From Pseudomonas kairouanensis (GTDB lineage: Bacteria; Pseudomonadota; Gammaproteobacteria; Pseudomonadales; Pseudomonadaceae), in assembly GCF_004682055.1 (NCBI RefSeq), contig NZ_QUZU01000052.1, forward strand, positions 1-40,786: a stretch of DNA of 40,786 bases, read 5' to 3'. Positions 16,901 to 25,155 of this stretch are shown in pieces (position 1 is the stretch's first letter; each line of letters opens with the position of its first letter). The notes under the pieces are model-generated. The model ran no database searches, was not told the origin of the DNA, and saw only the letters and a list, made by a program, of their open reading frames with translations. Made by a program: the position numbers and the translations under genes.

Positions 16901-19546
16901 TCAGCAGTCCAGTGGGTTGCGTTTTTCCGGGTTGATCCCGAACTTGACGATAGCGTCAGCCACCACCTTAGGTTCGATCTCACCACGGTCAGCCAAGGCT
17001 TCCAGGGCTGCCAACACCACGAAGTGACGGTCGACTTCGAAGAAGTGACGCAGCTTCTTGCGGCTGTCACTGCGGCCGAAACCGTCGGTGCCCAGGACTT
17101 TGAATTCCTTGGACGGGACCCACTGGCGAATTTGTTCGGCGAACAGCTTCATGTAGTCGGTGGAGGCAATGACTGGACCCTTACGGCCGGCCAGGCACTC
17201 TTCGACGTAGCTCTTCGCTGGCTTTTGACCAGGCTTGAGGCGGTTGCTGCGCTCTACGGCCAGGCCGTCGCGACGCAGTTCGTTGAAGCTGGTGACGCTC
17301 CACACGTCGGCGCCGACGTTGAACTCTTCACGCAGGATCTTCGCCGCTTCACGCACTTCGCGCAGGATGGTGCCGGAGCCCATCAGCTGTACGTGGTGCG
17401 CTGCTTCCTTGGTGTCTTCTTCGAGCAGGTACATGCCCTTGATGATGCCTTCTTCCACGCCAGCCGGCATTGCAGGCTGCTGGTAGGACTCGTTCATCAC
17501 GGTGATGTAGTAGAAAACGTCCTGCTGCTCTTCGGTCATCTTCTTCATGCCGTCCTGGATGATCACCGCCAGCTCATAGCCGTAGGTTGGATCAAAGGTG
17601 CGGCAGTTCGGGATGGTGGCAGCCAGGATGTGGCTGTGACCGTCTTCGTGTTGCAGGCCTTCGCCGTTCAGCGTAGTCCGGCCGGCGGTACCGCCGATCA
17701 GGAAGCCACGGGTACGGCTGTCGCCTGCTGCCCACGCCAGGTCGCCAATGCGCTGGAAGCCGAACATCGAGTAGAAGATGTAGAACGGCAGCATCGGCTG
17801 GTTGTGGCTGGAGTACGAAGTACCGGCAGCGATGAAGGAGCTCATGGCGCCCGCTTCGTTGATGCCTTCTTCGAGGATCTGGCCTTTCTTGTCTTCCTTG
17901 TAGAACATCACCTGGTCTTTATCGACTGGCTCGTAGAGCTGGCCGACGGAGGAGTAGATGCCCAACTGACGGAACATGCCTTCCATACCGAAGGTACGGG
18001 CTTCGTCCGGGATGATCGGGACGATGCGCGGGCCGATGTCCTTGTCCTTGACCAGCTGCGCCAAAATACGCACGAAGGCCATGGTGGTGGAGATTTCGCG
18101 GTCGCCCGAACCATCCAGGATGGCCTTGAGGGTGCTCAAGTCTGGGGTCGGCACGCTGAAGCTGTTGGCGCGGCGCTGTGGCACGAAACCGCCCAGTGCA
18201 GTGCGACGCTCGCTCAGGTAGCGGGCTTCGGCGCTGTTTGGCTCTGGCTTGAAGAACGGCAGGTCTTCCAGCTCTTCGTCTTTTACCGGGATGTCGAAGC
18301 GGTCACGGAACAACTTCAGGCTTTCAACATCAACCTTCTTGGTGTTGTGCGCAGTGTTCTTCGCTTCGCCGGCACCGGTGCCATAACCCTTGATGGTCTT
18401 GGCCAGGATGACGGTCGGTTGTTCTTTGTGGTTGACCGCTTCGTGGTACGCCGCGTAGACCTTGTACGGGTCGTGGCCGCCACGGTTGAGTTTCCAGATC
18501 TCGTCGTCGGACAGGTCCGCAACCATCGCCTTGAGTTCAGGCGTGTTGAAGAAGTGTTCACGTACGAACGCGCCGTCTTTGGCCTTGTAGTTCTGGTACT
18601 CGCCGTCGATGACTTCGTCCATGCGACGTTGCAGGATACCGTCGACGTCCTTGGCCAGCAGTGGGTCCCAGAAACGGCCCCAGATGACTTTGGTCACGTT
18701 CCACTGGGCACCACGGAACACGCCTTCGAGTTCCTGGATGATCTTGCCGTTGCCGCGAACCGGGCCGTCAAGGCGCTGCAGGTTGCAGTTGATGACGAAG
18801 ATCAGGTTGTCCAGCTTCTCACGGCCAGCCAGGGAGATGGCACCCAGGGATTCCGGCTCGTCACACTCGCCGTCGCCCAGGAAGCACCAGACTTTCTGCT
18901 TGCCTTCAGGGATGAAGCCACGGGCTTCCAGGTACTTCATAAAGCGTGCCTGGTAGATCGCCTGGATCGGGCCCAAGCCCATCGATACAGTCGGGAACTG
19001 CCAGAAATCAGGCATCAGCCAAGGGTGCGGGTAGGACGACAGGCCCTGACCGTCCACTTCCTGGCGGAAGTTGTTCATTTGTTCTTCGCTGATGCGACCT
19101 TCCATGAACGCACGGGCGTAGACGCCTGGCGAGGTGTGGCCCTGGAAGTAGATCAGGTCGCCGCCGTGCTCGTCGGTCGGGGCCTGGAAGAAGTAGTTGA
19201 AGCCGATGTCATACAGGGTTGCGCTGGAAGCGAAGCTGGAGATGTGACCGCCCAGGTCCGAATCTTTCAAGTTCGTGCGCATTACCATCGCCATGGCGTT
19301 CCAACGTACCAGCGAGCGAATGCGGCGTTCCATGAACAGGTCGCCAGGCATGCGTGCTTCGTGGGTAACGGGGATGGTGTTGCGGTATGGCGTAGTGATG
19401 GCGTAAGGCAATTGCGAACCGCTGCGGGTTGCGAGTTCGCCCATACGGGTCATCAGGTAGTGAGCACGGTCTTCGCCTTCTTTGTCGAGAACCGATTCCA
19501 GGGCGTCCAGCCATTCCTGGGTTTCGACGGGATCGAGGTCTTGCAT
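16901..19546 (-). CDS. aceE: Pyruvate dehydrogenase E1, homodimeric type
   Basis: E1 decarboxylates pyruvate with thiamine diphosphate and acetylates the lipoyl groups of AceF. The start used here gives 881 residues, the usual Pseudomonas length, beginning MQDLDPVETQEWLDALESVL. The thiamine diphosphate motif starts GDGECDEPESLGAISL and ends NLIFVINCNLQ. Other signatures are HITPYRNTIP-type TPYRNTIPVTHEARMPGD, LGGHISSFASSATLYDIGFN and the C-terminal GTDGFGRSDSRKKLR. The frame stays open to an upstream ATG at 19621, but the ATG at 19546 has GGAG 6 bases before its spacer and agrees with P. aeruginosa AceE. The promoter region towards glnE contains two near-identical palindromes, probable operators. 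Confidence 0.95.
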   Translation of the reverse strand: MQDLDPVETQEWLDALESVLDKEGEDRAHYLMTRMGELATRSGSQLPYAITTPYRNTIPVTHEARMPGDLFMERRIRSLVRWNAMAMVMRTNLKDSDLGGHISSFASSATLYDIGFNYFFQAPTDEHGGDLIYFQGHTSPGVYARAFMEGRISEEQMNNFRQEVDGQGLSSYPHPWLMPDFWQFPTVSMGLGPIQAIYQARFMKYLEARGFIPEGKQKVWCFLGDGECDEPESLGAISLAGREKLDNLIFVINCNLQRLDGPVRGNGKIIQELEGVFRGAQWNVTKVIWGRFWDPLLAKDVDGILQRRMDEVIDGEYQNYKAKDGAFVREHFFNTPELKAMVADLSDDEIWKLNRGGHDPYKVYAAYHEAVNHKEQPTVILAKTIKGYGTGAGEAKNTAHNTKKVDVESLKLFRDRFDIPVKDEELEDLPFFKPEPNSAEARYLSERRTALGGFVPQRRANSFSVPTPDLSTLKAILDGSGDREISTTMAFVRILAQLVKDKDIGPRIVPIIPDEARTFGMEGMFRQLGIYSSVGQLYEPVDKDQVMFYKEDKKGQILEEGINEAGAMSSFIAAGTSYSSHNQPMLPFYIFYSMFGFQRIGDLAWAAGDSRTRGFLIGGTAGRTTLNGEGLQHEDGHSHILAATIPNCRTFDPTYGYELAVIIQDGMKKMTEEQQDVFYYITVMNESYQQPAMPAGVEEGIIKGMYLLEEDTKEAAHHVQLMGSGTILREVREAAKILREEFNVGADVWSVTSFNELRRDGLAVERSNRLKPGQKPAKSYVEECLAGRKGPVIASTDYMKLFAEQIRQWVPSKEFKVLGTDGFGRSDSRKKLRHFFEVDRHFVVLAALEALADRGEIEPKVVADAIVKFGINPEKRNPLDC

Positions 19547-19656
19547 GGCTTGCTCCAGGGCGGAAAGGCTACCAGAATCGGTTGCCTGAAGTTTGCGACT
19601 GGCCTTGTGGGCAGACGACATAAATTCTTGGATGGCCGAAGGTTGCTTCGGCGTCC

Positions 19657-19723
19657 TGTAGTTTTACTACAAATCGTCGGCCATTTCAGCCTTTCGAATG
19701 TATATACGAGTAGTAAAACTACA
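19657..19723. promoter_or_regulatory. Twin 15-bp palindromic operators upstream of aceE
   Basis: TGTAGTTTTACTACA (19657-19671) is a perfect palindrome around a TTT centre. The second copy (19709-19723) reads AGTAGTAAAACTACA, one mismatch from the same consensus. Their centres are 52 bp apart, about five helical turns, so two dimers would bind the same DNA face. The pattern fits TGTARTWWWAYTACA, which I recall as the HexR consensus. It also has the GT-N3-AC core used by FadR-subfamily GntR regulators such as PdhR. A small hairpin CCGAAG/CTTCGG (19636-19651) lies between the operators and the aceE start. Confidence 0.75.
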
Positions 19724-19823
19724 CAAGACTGAGCGTATGGCTCGGTCTGGCTGGTGAGCATAATCGTTATTGTTGATCTTTTGCGAACAAGAAAAGGTGA
19801 AAGCTTGATGTTTGCTGCCAAAA

Positions 19824-19837
19824 TGAAATTAATTTCA
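19824..19837. promoter_or_regulatory. 14-bp perfect palindrome upstream of glnE
   Basis: TGAAATTAATTTCA reads the same on both strands. It lies 92 bases before glnE in an AT-rich stretch of the 383-bp aceE-glnE intergenic region. It may be a regulator site or part of a promoter, but an AT-rich palindrome of this length can arise by chance. Apart from this and the twin operators, nothing else was recognised in the interval. Confidence 0.3.
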
Positions 19838-19929
19838 GCTATTTCTAACCTTTGTTCGACAGTCCTTCACCGAGCGTGGTTCTGGCGTTCACAACAAGTA
19901 GCCAATTACGCGCCGATCAAGGATAGACC

Positions 19930-22869
19930 ATGAGCATTCCAACGCTGGCCCAATTGCCGGCCATTCTCCTGCCAAAAGCCCAGCGCGCCGAGCAGTCATT
20001 CCGTGACGCGGTGGCCACGCTGGACGACGATCATGGACTTTCTGCGTGGACGCCGCAACGGTGGGCCGATTTCGTCCGCGTGTGCGCCGCCAGTGATTTT
20101 GTGATTGAACAGAGTGTTCGTGACCCTTTGATGTTGCTGGAACTGGTGGCCTGGGGTGAACTGGACCGAGGCTTTGCCCCCGGCGAGCTGTGCGGGCAAA
20201 TCGCAGGCGCCGTGCAACAGGCGCAAACCGAAGATGAACTGGGCCGCGTCCTGCGTCGCCAGCGCACGCGTCAGCAAGTGCGCATCATCTGGCGCGACCT
20301 GACCCGCCAGGCCGACCTGGTGCAAACCTGTCGCGACCTCTCCGACATGGCCGACGCCAGCATCGACCAGGCCTACCAATGGCTGTACCAGCGCCATTGC
20401 GTGCAGTTCGGCACGCCCACCGGGCGACGCAGCGGCGAGCCGCAGCAGATGGTCATCCTCGGCATGGGCAAGCTCGGCGCGGTGGAATTGAACCTGTCGT
20501 CGGACATCGACCTGATCTTCGCCTACCCCGAAGGTGGCGAAACCGTGGGTGTGAAGCGCGCCTTGGACAACCAGGAGTTTTTCATCCGTCTTGGTCAAAA
20601 ACTGATCAAGGCCCTCGACCCAATGACCGTCGATGGCTTCGTATTCCGCGTGGATATGCGCCTGCGGCCTTACGGCTCTGCCGGTGCGCTGGTGCTCAGC
20701 TTCAACGCGCTGGAGCAGTACTACCAGGACCAGGGCCGCGACTGGGAACGCTACGCCATGATCAAGGCGCGGGTGGTGGCCGGTGATCAGGTGGCCGGTG
20801 CGCAACTGCTGGAAATGCTCCGCCCTTTCGTTTACCGGCGCTACCTGGACTTTTCCGCCATCGAAGCGCTGCGCACCATGAAGCAGTTGATCCAGCAGGA
20901 AGTGCGGCGCAAGGGCATGGCCGACAACATCAAACTGGGCGCGGGCGGCATCCGCGAGGTGGAGTTTATCGCCCAGGCGTTCCAACTGATCCACGGCGGT
21001 CGCGACCTCAGCCTGCAGCAGCGCCCCCTGCTTAAAGTGCTGGGCACCCTGGAGGGCCAGGGCTACCTGCCACCGGCGGTGATCAGCGAACTGCGCGATG
21101 GCTATGAATTCCTGCGTTACACCGAACATGCGATCCAGGCGATTGCCGACCGCCAGACCCAGATGCTCCCGGACAGCCCCGAAGACCAGGCGCGCATTGC
21201 CTTTATGCTGGGCTTTGACGACTGGGCCGCGTTCCATGAGCGCCTGATGTACTGGCGTGGTCGGGTGGACTGGCACTTCCGCCAGGTCATCGCCGACCCG
21301 GATGAAGAAGAGGGCGAAGAAAGCGAATTGGTCGTAGGTGGTGAGTGGCTGCCGCTGTGGGAAGAATCCCAAGATGAAGAGGCGGCCTGCCGTCAATTGG
21401 CCGAAGGTGGTTTCAGCGACGCGACCAAGGCCCTCAAGGCCCTGGCCGGCCTGCGCAACAGCCCGCAATTGCGCGCCATGCAGCGTCTCGGTCGTGAGCG
21501 CCTGGATGCGTTTATCCCGCGCTTGTTGGCCCAGGCGGTCGAGCACGCCAACCCGGACCTGGTGCTGGAGCGTGTATTGCCGCTGGTGGAAGCCGTGGCG
21601 CGGCGTTCTGCCTACCTGGTGCTGCTCACGGAAAACCCCGACGCCCTGCGCCGCCTGCTGACCCTGTGCGCCGCCAGCCCGTGGATTGCCGAGCAGATCA
21701 CCCGCTTCCCGCTGCTGCTGGACGAATTGCTCAACGAAGGCCGCCTGTTCAAGCCACCGTTGGCGCCGGAACTGGCTGCCGAGTTGCGCGAGCGGCTCAC
21801 GCGCATCCCCGAGGATGACCTTGAGCAGCAAATGGAAGCCCTGCGCCACTTCAAGCTGGCTCACCGCCTGCGCGTAGCCGCTTCGGAAATCGCCGGCAGC
21901 CTGGCGTTGATGAAAGTCAGCGATTACCTCACCTGGCTCGCCGAAGCCATCCTCGAACAAGTGCTGGCCCTGGCCTGGCGCCAGACCGTGGCGCGCCACG
22001 GCTCGCCGCAGCGGTTGGACGGCACCCTGTGCGACCCAGGGTTCATCATTGTCGGGTACGGCAAGGTCGGCGGCATCGAACTGGGGCATGGTTCGGACCT
22101 GGACCTGGTGTTTATCCACGATGGCGACCCGCAAGCCGAAACCGATGGCGCCAAGCCGATCGACGGCGCGCAGTTCTTCACGCGCCTGGGCCAGCGCATC
22201 ATTCACCTGCTGACCACCCAGACCAACTCCGGCCAGTTGTACGAAGTGGATATGCGCCTGCGACCCTCCGGCGCATCGGGGCTTTTGGTCAGTTCCCTCG
22301 GCGCATTTGACCGCTATCAGCAAAATGAAGCCTGGACCTGGGAGCATCAGGCCCTGATCCGCGCGCGGGTGCTGGTGGGCAGCCCGGATGTGGGCCTGGC
22401 GTTCGAGCAGGTACGGGCCAAGGTGTTGGGGCGCGAGCGCGACCTGGACACCCTGCGCCAGGAGGTCAGCGAGATGCGCGCCAAGATGCGCGACAACCTG
22501 GGCACCAAGGCGACCCTGGCCGGTACCGGCACGAATGCCTTCGAGGCCACGGCGCTGTTCGACCTCAAGCAGGACGCCGGAGGTATCGTCGATATTGAAT
22601 TTATGGTGCAATACGCGGCTTTGGCGTGGTCTGCGCAACATCCGTCGTTGCTGCGCTATACCGACAATATCCGCATTCTGGAAGGCTTGGAGCAGGTGGG
22701 GTTGATGCCCGCCGCCGATGCCCATCTGCTGCGCGAGGTGTATAAGGCCTACCGTTCCGCCGCGCACCGCCAGGCCTTGCAAAACGAGGCCGGTACGGTC
22801 GCCGGGGATCAGTTCGCCGACGAACGGCGCCAAGTGATGCGAATCTGGAAAGAACTGGGGTTAAGCTGA
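19930..22869 (+). CDS. glnE: Glutamine synthetase adenylyltransferase/adenylyl-removing enzyme
   Basis: GlnE adds AMP to glutamine synthetase when nitrogen is plentiful and removes it when nitrogen is scarce, under control of the PII protein. The 979-residue protein has the expected two nucleotidyltransferase domains in tandem. The N-terminal (deadenylylating) one has GMGKLGAVELNLSSDIDLIF near residues 178-197. The C-terminal (adenylylating) one has VGYGKVGGIELGHGSDLDLV near 707-726. Each is followed by its helical PII-uridylyl-transferase-like part (for example AGGIREVEFIAQ and AGGIVDIEFMVQ). The ATG at 19930 has AAGGAT about 8 bases upstream. glnE diverges from aceE and is followed by a REP hairpin. 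Confidence 0.96.
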   Translation: MSIPTLAQLPAILLPKAQRAEQSFRDAVATLDDDHGLSAWTPQRWADFVRVCAASDFVIEQSVRDPLMLLELVAWGELDRGFAPGELCGQIAGAVQQAQTEDELGRVLRRQRTRQQVRIIWRDLTRQADLVQTCRDLSDMADASIDQAYQWLYQRHCVQFGTPTGRRSGEPQQMVILGMGKLGAVELNLSSDIDLIFAYPEGGETVGVKRALDNQEFFIRLGQKLIKALDPMTVDGFVFRVDMRLRPYGSAGALVLSFNALEQYYQDQGRDWERYAMIKARVVAGDQVAGAQLLEMLRPFVYRRYLDFSAIEALRTMKQLIQQEVRRKGMADNIKLGAGGIREVEFIAQAFQLIHGGRDLSLQQRPLLKVLGTLEGQGYLPPAVISELRDGYEFLRYTEHAIQAIADRQTQMLPDSPEDQARIAFMLGFDDWAAFHERLMYWRGRVDWHFRQVIADPDEEEGEESELVVGGEWLPLWEESQDEEAACRQLAEGGFSDATKALKALAGLRNSPQLRAMQRLGRERLDAFIPRLLAQAVEHANPDLVLERVLPLVEAVARRSAYLVLLTENPDALRRLLTLCAASPWIAEQITRFPLLLDELLNEGRLFKPPLAPELAAELRERLTRIPEDDLEQQMEALRHFKLAHRLRVAASEIAGSLALMKVSDYLTWLAEAILEQVLALAWRQTVARHGSPQRLDGTLCDPGFIIVGYGKVGGIELGHGSDLDLVFIHDGDPQAETDGAKPIDGAQFFTRLGQRIIHLLTTQTNSGQLYEVDMRLRPSGASGLLVSSLGAFDRYQQNEAWTWEHQALIRARVLVGSPDVGLAFEQVRAKVLGRERDLDTLRQEVSEMRAKMRDNLGTKATLAGTGTNAFEATALFDLKQDAGGIVDIEFMVQYAALAWSAQHPSLLRYTDNIRILEGLEQVGLMPAADAHLLREVYKAYRSAAHRQALQNEAGTVAGDQFADERRQVMRIWKELGLS

Positions 22870-22881
22870 AACTCGATTAAT

Positions 22882-22971
22882 TGTGGGAGCGGGCTTGCTC
22901 GCGAAAGCGGTATATCAGTCAATCTTTTCAGTGACTGACACTGCGTTTTCGCGAGCAAGCCCGCTCCCACA
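22882..22971. repeat. REP/BIME-type inverted repeat 3
   Basis: Perfect 25-bp arms (22882-22906 and 22947-22971) with the same core as repeat 1, starting 13 bases after the glnE stop. Confidence 0.9.
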
Positions 22972-23015
22972 CACAGCTAGTACCGGGCTAACCATGACCT
23001 ACAGTAATTATCGAG

Positions 23016-23039
23016 GCGGGGAGGCATAAGCCTCCCCGC
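23016..23039 (+). terminator. Strong GC hairpin in front of waaF, terminator- or leader-like
   Basis: GCGGGGAGGC and GCCTCCCCGC form a perfect 10-bp stem with an ATAA loop, ending 18 bases before the waaF ATG. The downstream sequence (ATCGTTTG) has only a poor T-tract, so termination would be weak. It may be the terminator left from a gene that once stood here, or a leader structure that limits waaF translation. Confidence 0.5.
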
Positions 23040-23057
23040 ATCGTTTGTGGAAACTAC

Positions 23058-24092
23058 ATGAATATTCTGATCGTTGGGCCCAGCTGGGTCGGTGACATGG
23101 TGATGGCGCAGACACTGTTCCAGTGCCTGAAACAACGTCATCCCGACTGCCAGATCGACGTGCTCGCCCCCGAGTGGAGCCGCCCGATCCTTGAACGCAT
23201 GCCCGAGGTGCGCGCGGCCTTGAGCTTCCCGCTCGGCCATGGCGCCCTGGAGCTGGCGACCCGTCGGCGCATCGGTAAATCCCTGGCTGGCCAGTATGAC
23301 CAGGCGATCCTGCTGCCCAACTCGCTCAAGTCGGCGCTGGTGCCGTATTTTGCCGGCATCCCCAAGCGCACCGGCTGGCGCGGCGAATTCCGCTACGTGC
23401 TGCTCAACGACGTACGCACCCTGGACAAAGCCCGCTACCCGCTGATGATCGAGCGCTTCATGGCCCTGGCCTATGCGCCGGGGGCCGAATTGCCCAAGCC
23501 TTATCCACGCCCGAGCCTGCAGATTGATCCGGTGAGCCGCGACGCGGCCCTGGCCAAGTTCGGCCTGAGCCTGGACCGCCCGGTGTTGGCCCTGTGCCCC
23601 GGCGCTGAGTTTGGCGAGTCCAAGCGCTGGCCGTCGGAGCATTACGCCAAGGTCGCCGAGGCCAAGATCCGTGAAGGCTGGCAGGTGTGGCTGTTTGGTT
23701 CGAAGAAGGACCATCCGGTGGGCGAAGACATTCGCCAGCGCCTGATCCCCGGCCTGCGTGAGGAGTCGGTCAACCTCAGTGGCGAAACGTCCCTGGCCGA
23801 AGCCATCGACCTGCTTTCTTGCGCCGACTCGGTGGTGTCCAACGACTCCGGGCTGATGCATGTGGCCGCTGCCCTGAACCGCCCCTTGGTGGCGGTGTAC
23901 GGCTCCACCTCGCCGGGCTTCACCCCGCCGTTGGCCGACAAGGTCGAAGTGGTGCGCCTGGGCCTGGACTGCAGCCCATGCTTTGAGCGCACCTGCCGTT
24001 TTGGCCACTACAACTGCATGCGCCAACTGCTGCCGCAGCCGGTGAACGAAGCCTTGCAGCGCCTGCAGAGCCCTACGGACGAGGTCCGCTAG
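23058..24092 (+). CDS. waaF: LPS heptosyltransferase II WaaF
   Basis: WaaF adds the second L-glycero-D-manno-heptose to the LPS inner core at the cytoplasmic face of the inner membrane, using ADP-heptose. The 344-residue GT9-family protein starts MNILIVGPSWVGDMVMAQTL, typical of WaaF. It has the donor-side motifs LCPGAEFGESKRWP (near residue 180) and VVSNDSGLMHVAAALNRPLVAVYG (near 260). The ATG at 23058 gives the family N-terminus; the ribosome site is a modest TGGA. It is the first of seven tightly packed core genes and ends one base before the waaC start. Confidence 0.96.
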   Translation: MNILIVGPSWVGDMVMAQTLFQCLKQRHPDCQIDVLAPEWSRPILERMPEVRAALSFPLGHGALELATRRRIGKSLAGQYDQAILLPNSLKSALVPYFAGIPKRTGWRGEFRYVLLNDVRTLDKARYPLMIERFMALAYAPGAELPKPYPRPSLQIDPVSRDAALAKFGLSLDRPVLALCPGAEFGESKRWPSEHYAKVAEAKIREGWQVWLFGSKKDHPVGEDIRQRLIPGLREESVNLSGETSLAEAIDLLSCADSVVSNDSGLMHVAAALNRPLVAVYGSTSPGFTPPLADKVEVVRLGLDCSPCFERTCRFGHYNCMRQLLPQPVNEALQRLQSPTDEVR

Positions 24093-24093
24093 T

Positions 24094-25155
24094 TTGCGCG
24101 TATTGGTAGTCAAGACCTCATCCCTGGGCGACGTGATCCACGCCTTGCCGGCACTGACCGACGCCGCGCGGGCGATCCCCGGCATTCGCTTTGACTGGGT
24201 GGTGGAAGAAGGCTTCGCCGAGATCCCCACCTGGCACCCGGCGGTGGACAAGGTGATCCCGGTGGCGATTCGTCGCTGGCGCAAGAACCTCTGGCAGACC
24301 ATCAAGAGCGGCGAATGGCGGCGCTTCAAGCAGCAGGTCCAGTCGACCAAATATGATTTGGTGATCGACGCCCAGGGCCTGTTCAAGAGCGCCTGGCTGA
24401 CCCGCTACGTGCGCGCCCCGGTGGCGGGCTTCGATAAAGATTCCGCCCGCGAACCCATCGCTGCGCGTTTCTACTCGCGGCGCCTGGCCGTGGCCCGTGG
24501 GCAGCACGCGGTGGAACGGCTGCGCCAGCTGTTCGCGGTGGCCCTGGGTTATGACTTGCCCAAGGCCCTGGGTGACTACGGCTTGAGCACTGAGAAGCTG
24601 CTCGGCCTGCCGCCGAAAAAGCCCTTCGTGCTGCTGCTGCACGGCACCACCTGGGACACCAAACACTGGCCTGAAGCCTACTGGCGCGAGCTGGCCGAAC
24701 GCATGGGCCGCCTGGGTGTGGACGTAAAACTGCCCTGGGGCAACGCCGCCGAAAAAGCCCGCGCCGAACGCCTGGCCCAAGGCCTGAGCAACGCCGAAGT
24801 GCTGCCCAAGCTGAACCTGGCCGGCGTGGCCCGTGTACTGGCCGGCGCCCGCGCCTGCGTGGCGGTAGACACCGGCCTCGGCCACCTGGCCGCCGCGCTG
24901 GACGTGCCGACCATCTCGCTGTTCGGCCCCACCAACCCAGGGTTGACCGGTGCCTACGGCAAGGGTCAGATCCATCTGGGTAGCGACTTCCCCTGTGCGC
25001 CGTGCCTGCAAAAAACCTGTACCTATCAACCGACGGCCGACGATCTGCGTCGGTTCGACGTCAAGCGCGAGTCGCCCCTGTGCTTCACGCGCCTGAACCC
25101 TGAACGTGTGGCCAGCCGACTGAGCACGTTGTTATTGGCTGAGGAGCTGCACTGA
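24094..25155 (+). CDS. waaC: LPS heptosyltransferase I WaaC, with a TTG start
   Basis: WaaC adds the first heptose to Kdo of the LPS core. The 353-residue GT9 protein starts MRVLVVKTSSLGDVIHALPALTDA, nearly the same as E. coli WaaC. The start codon is TTG (24094-24096); no ATG or GTG lies close enough to give this conserved N-terminus, so TTG is well supported. GAGG lies about 9-10 bases upstream inside the waaF end. Conserved parts include LHGTTWDTKHWPEAYW (near 183), VAVDTGLGHLAAALDVPT (near 255) and LFGPTNPGLTGAYG. Its TGA shares one base with the waaG ATG, so translation is probably coupled. Confidence 0.95.
   Translation: MRVLVVKTSSLGDVIHALPALTDAARAIPGIRFDWVVEEGFAEIPTWHPAVDKVIPVAIRRWRKNLWQTIKSGEWRRFKQQVQSTKYDLVIDAQGLFKSAWLTRYVRAPVAGFDKDSAREPIAARFYSRRLAVARGQHAVERLRQLFAVALGYDLPKALGDYGLSTEKLLGLPPKKPFVLLLHGTTWDTKHWPEAYWRELAERMGRLGVDVKLPWGNAAEKARAERLAQGLSNAEVLPKLNLAGVARVLAGARACVAVDTGLGHLAAALDVPTISLFGPTNPGLTGAYGKGQIHLGSDFPCAPCLQKTCTYQPTADDLRRFDVKRESPLCFTRLNPERVASRLSTLLLAEELH

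Noticed and set aside
17024..19732. 902-codon open frame opposite aceE
   Set aside because: Antisense shadow; aceE is certain and the product has no family features.
19996..22833. 945-codon open frame opposite glnE
   Set aside because: Antisense shadow; glnE is certain on the other strand.
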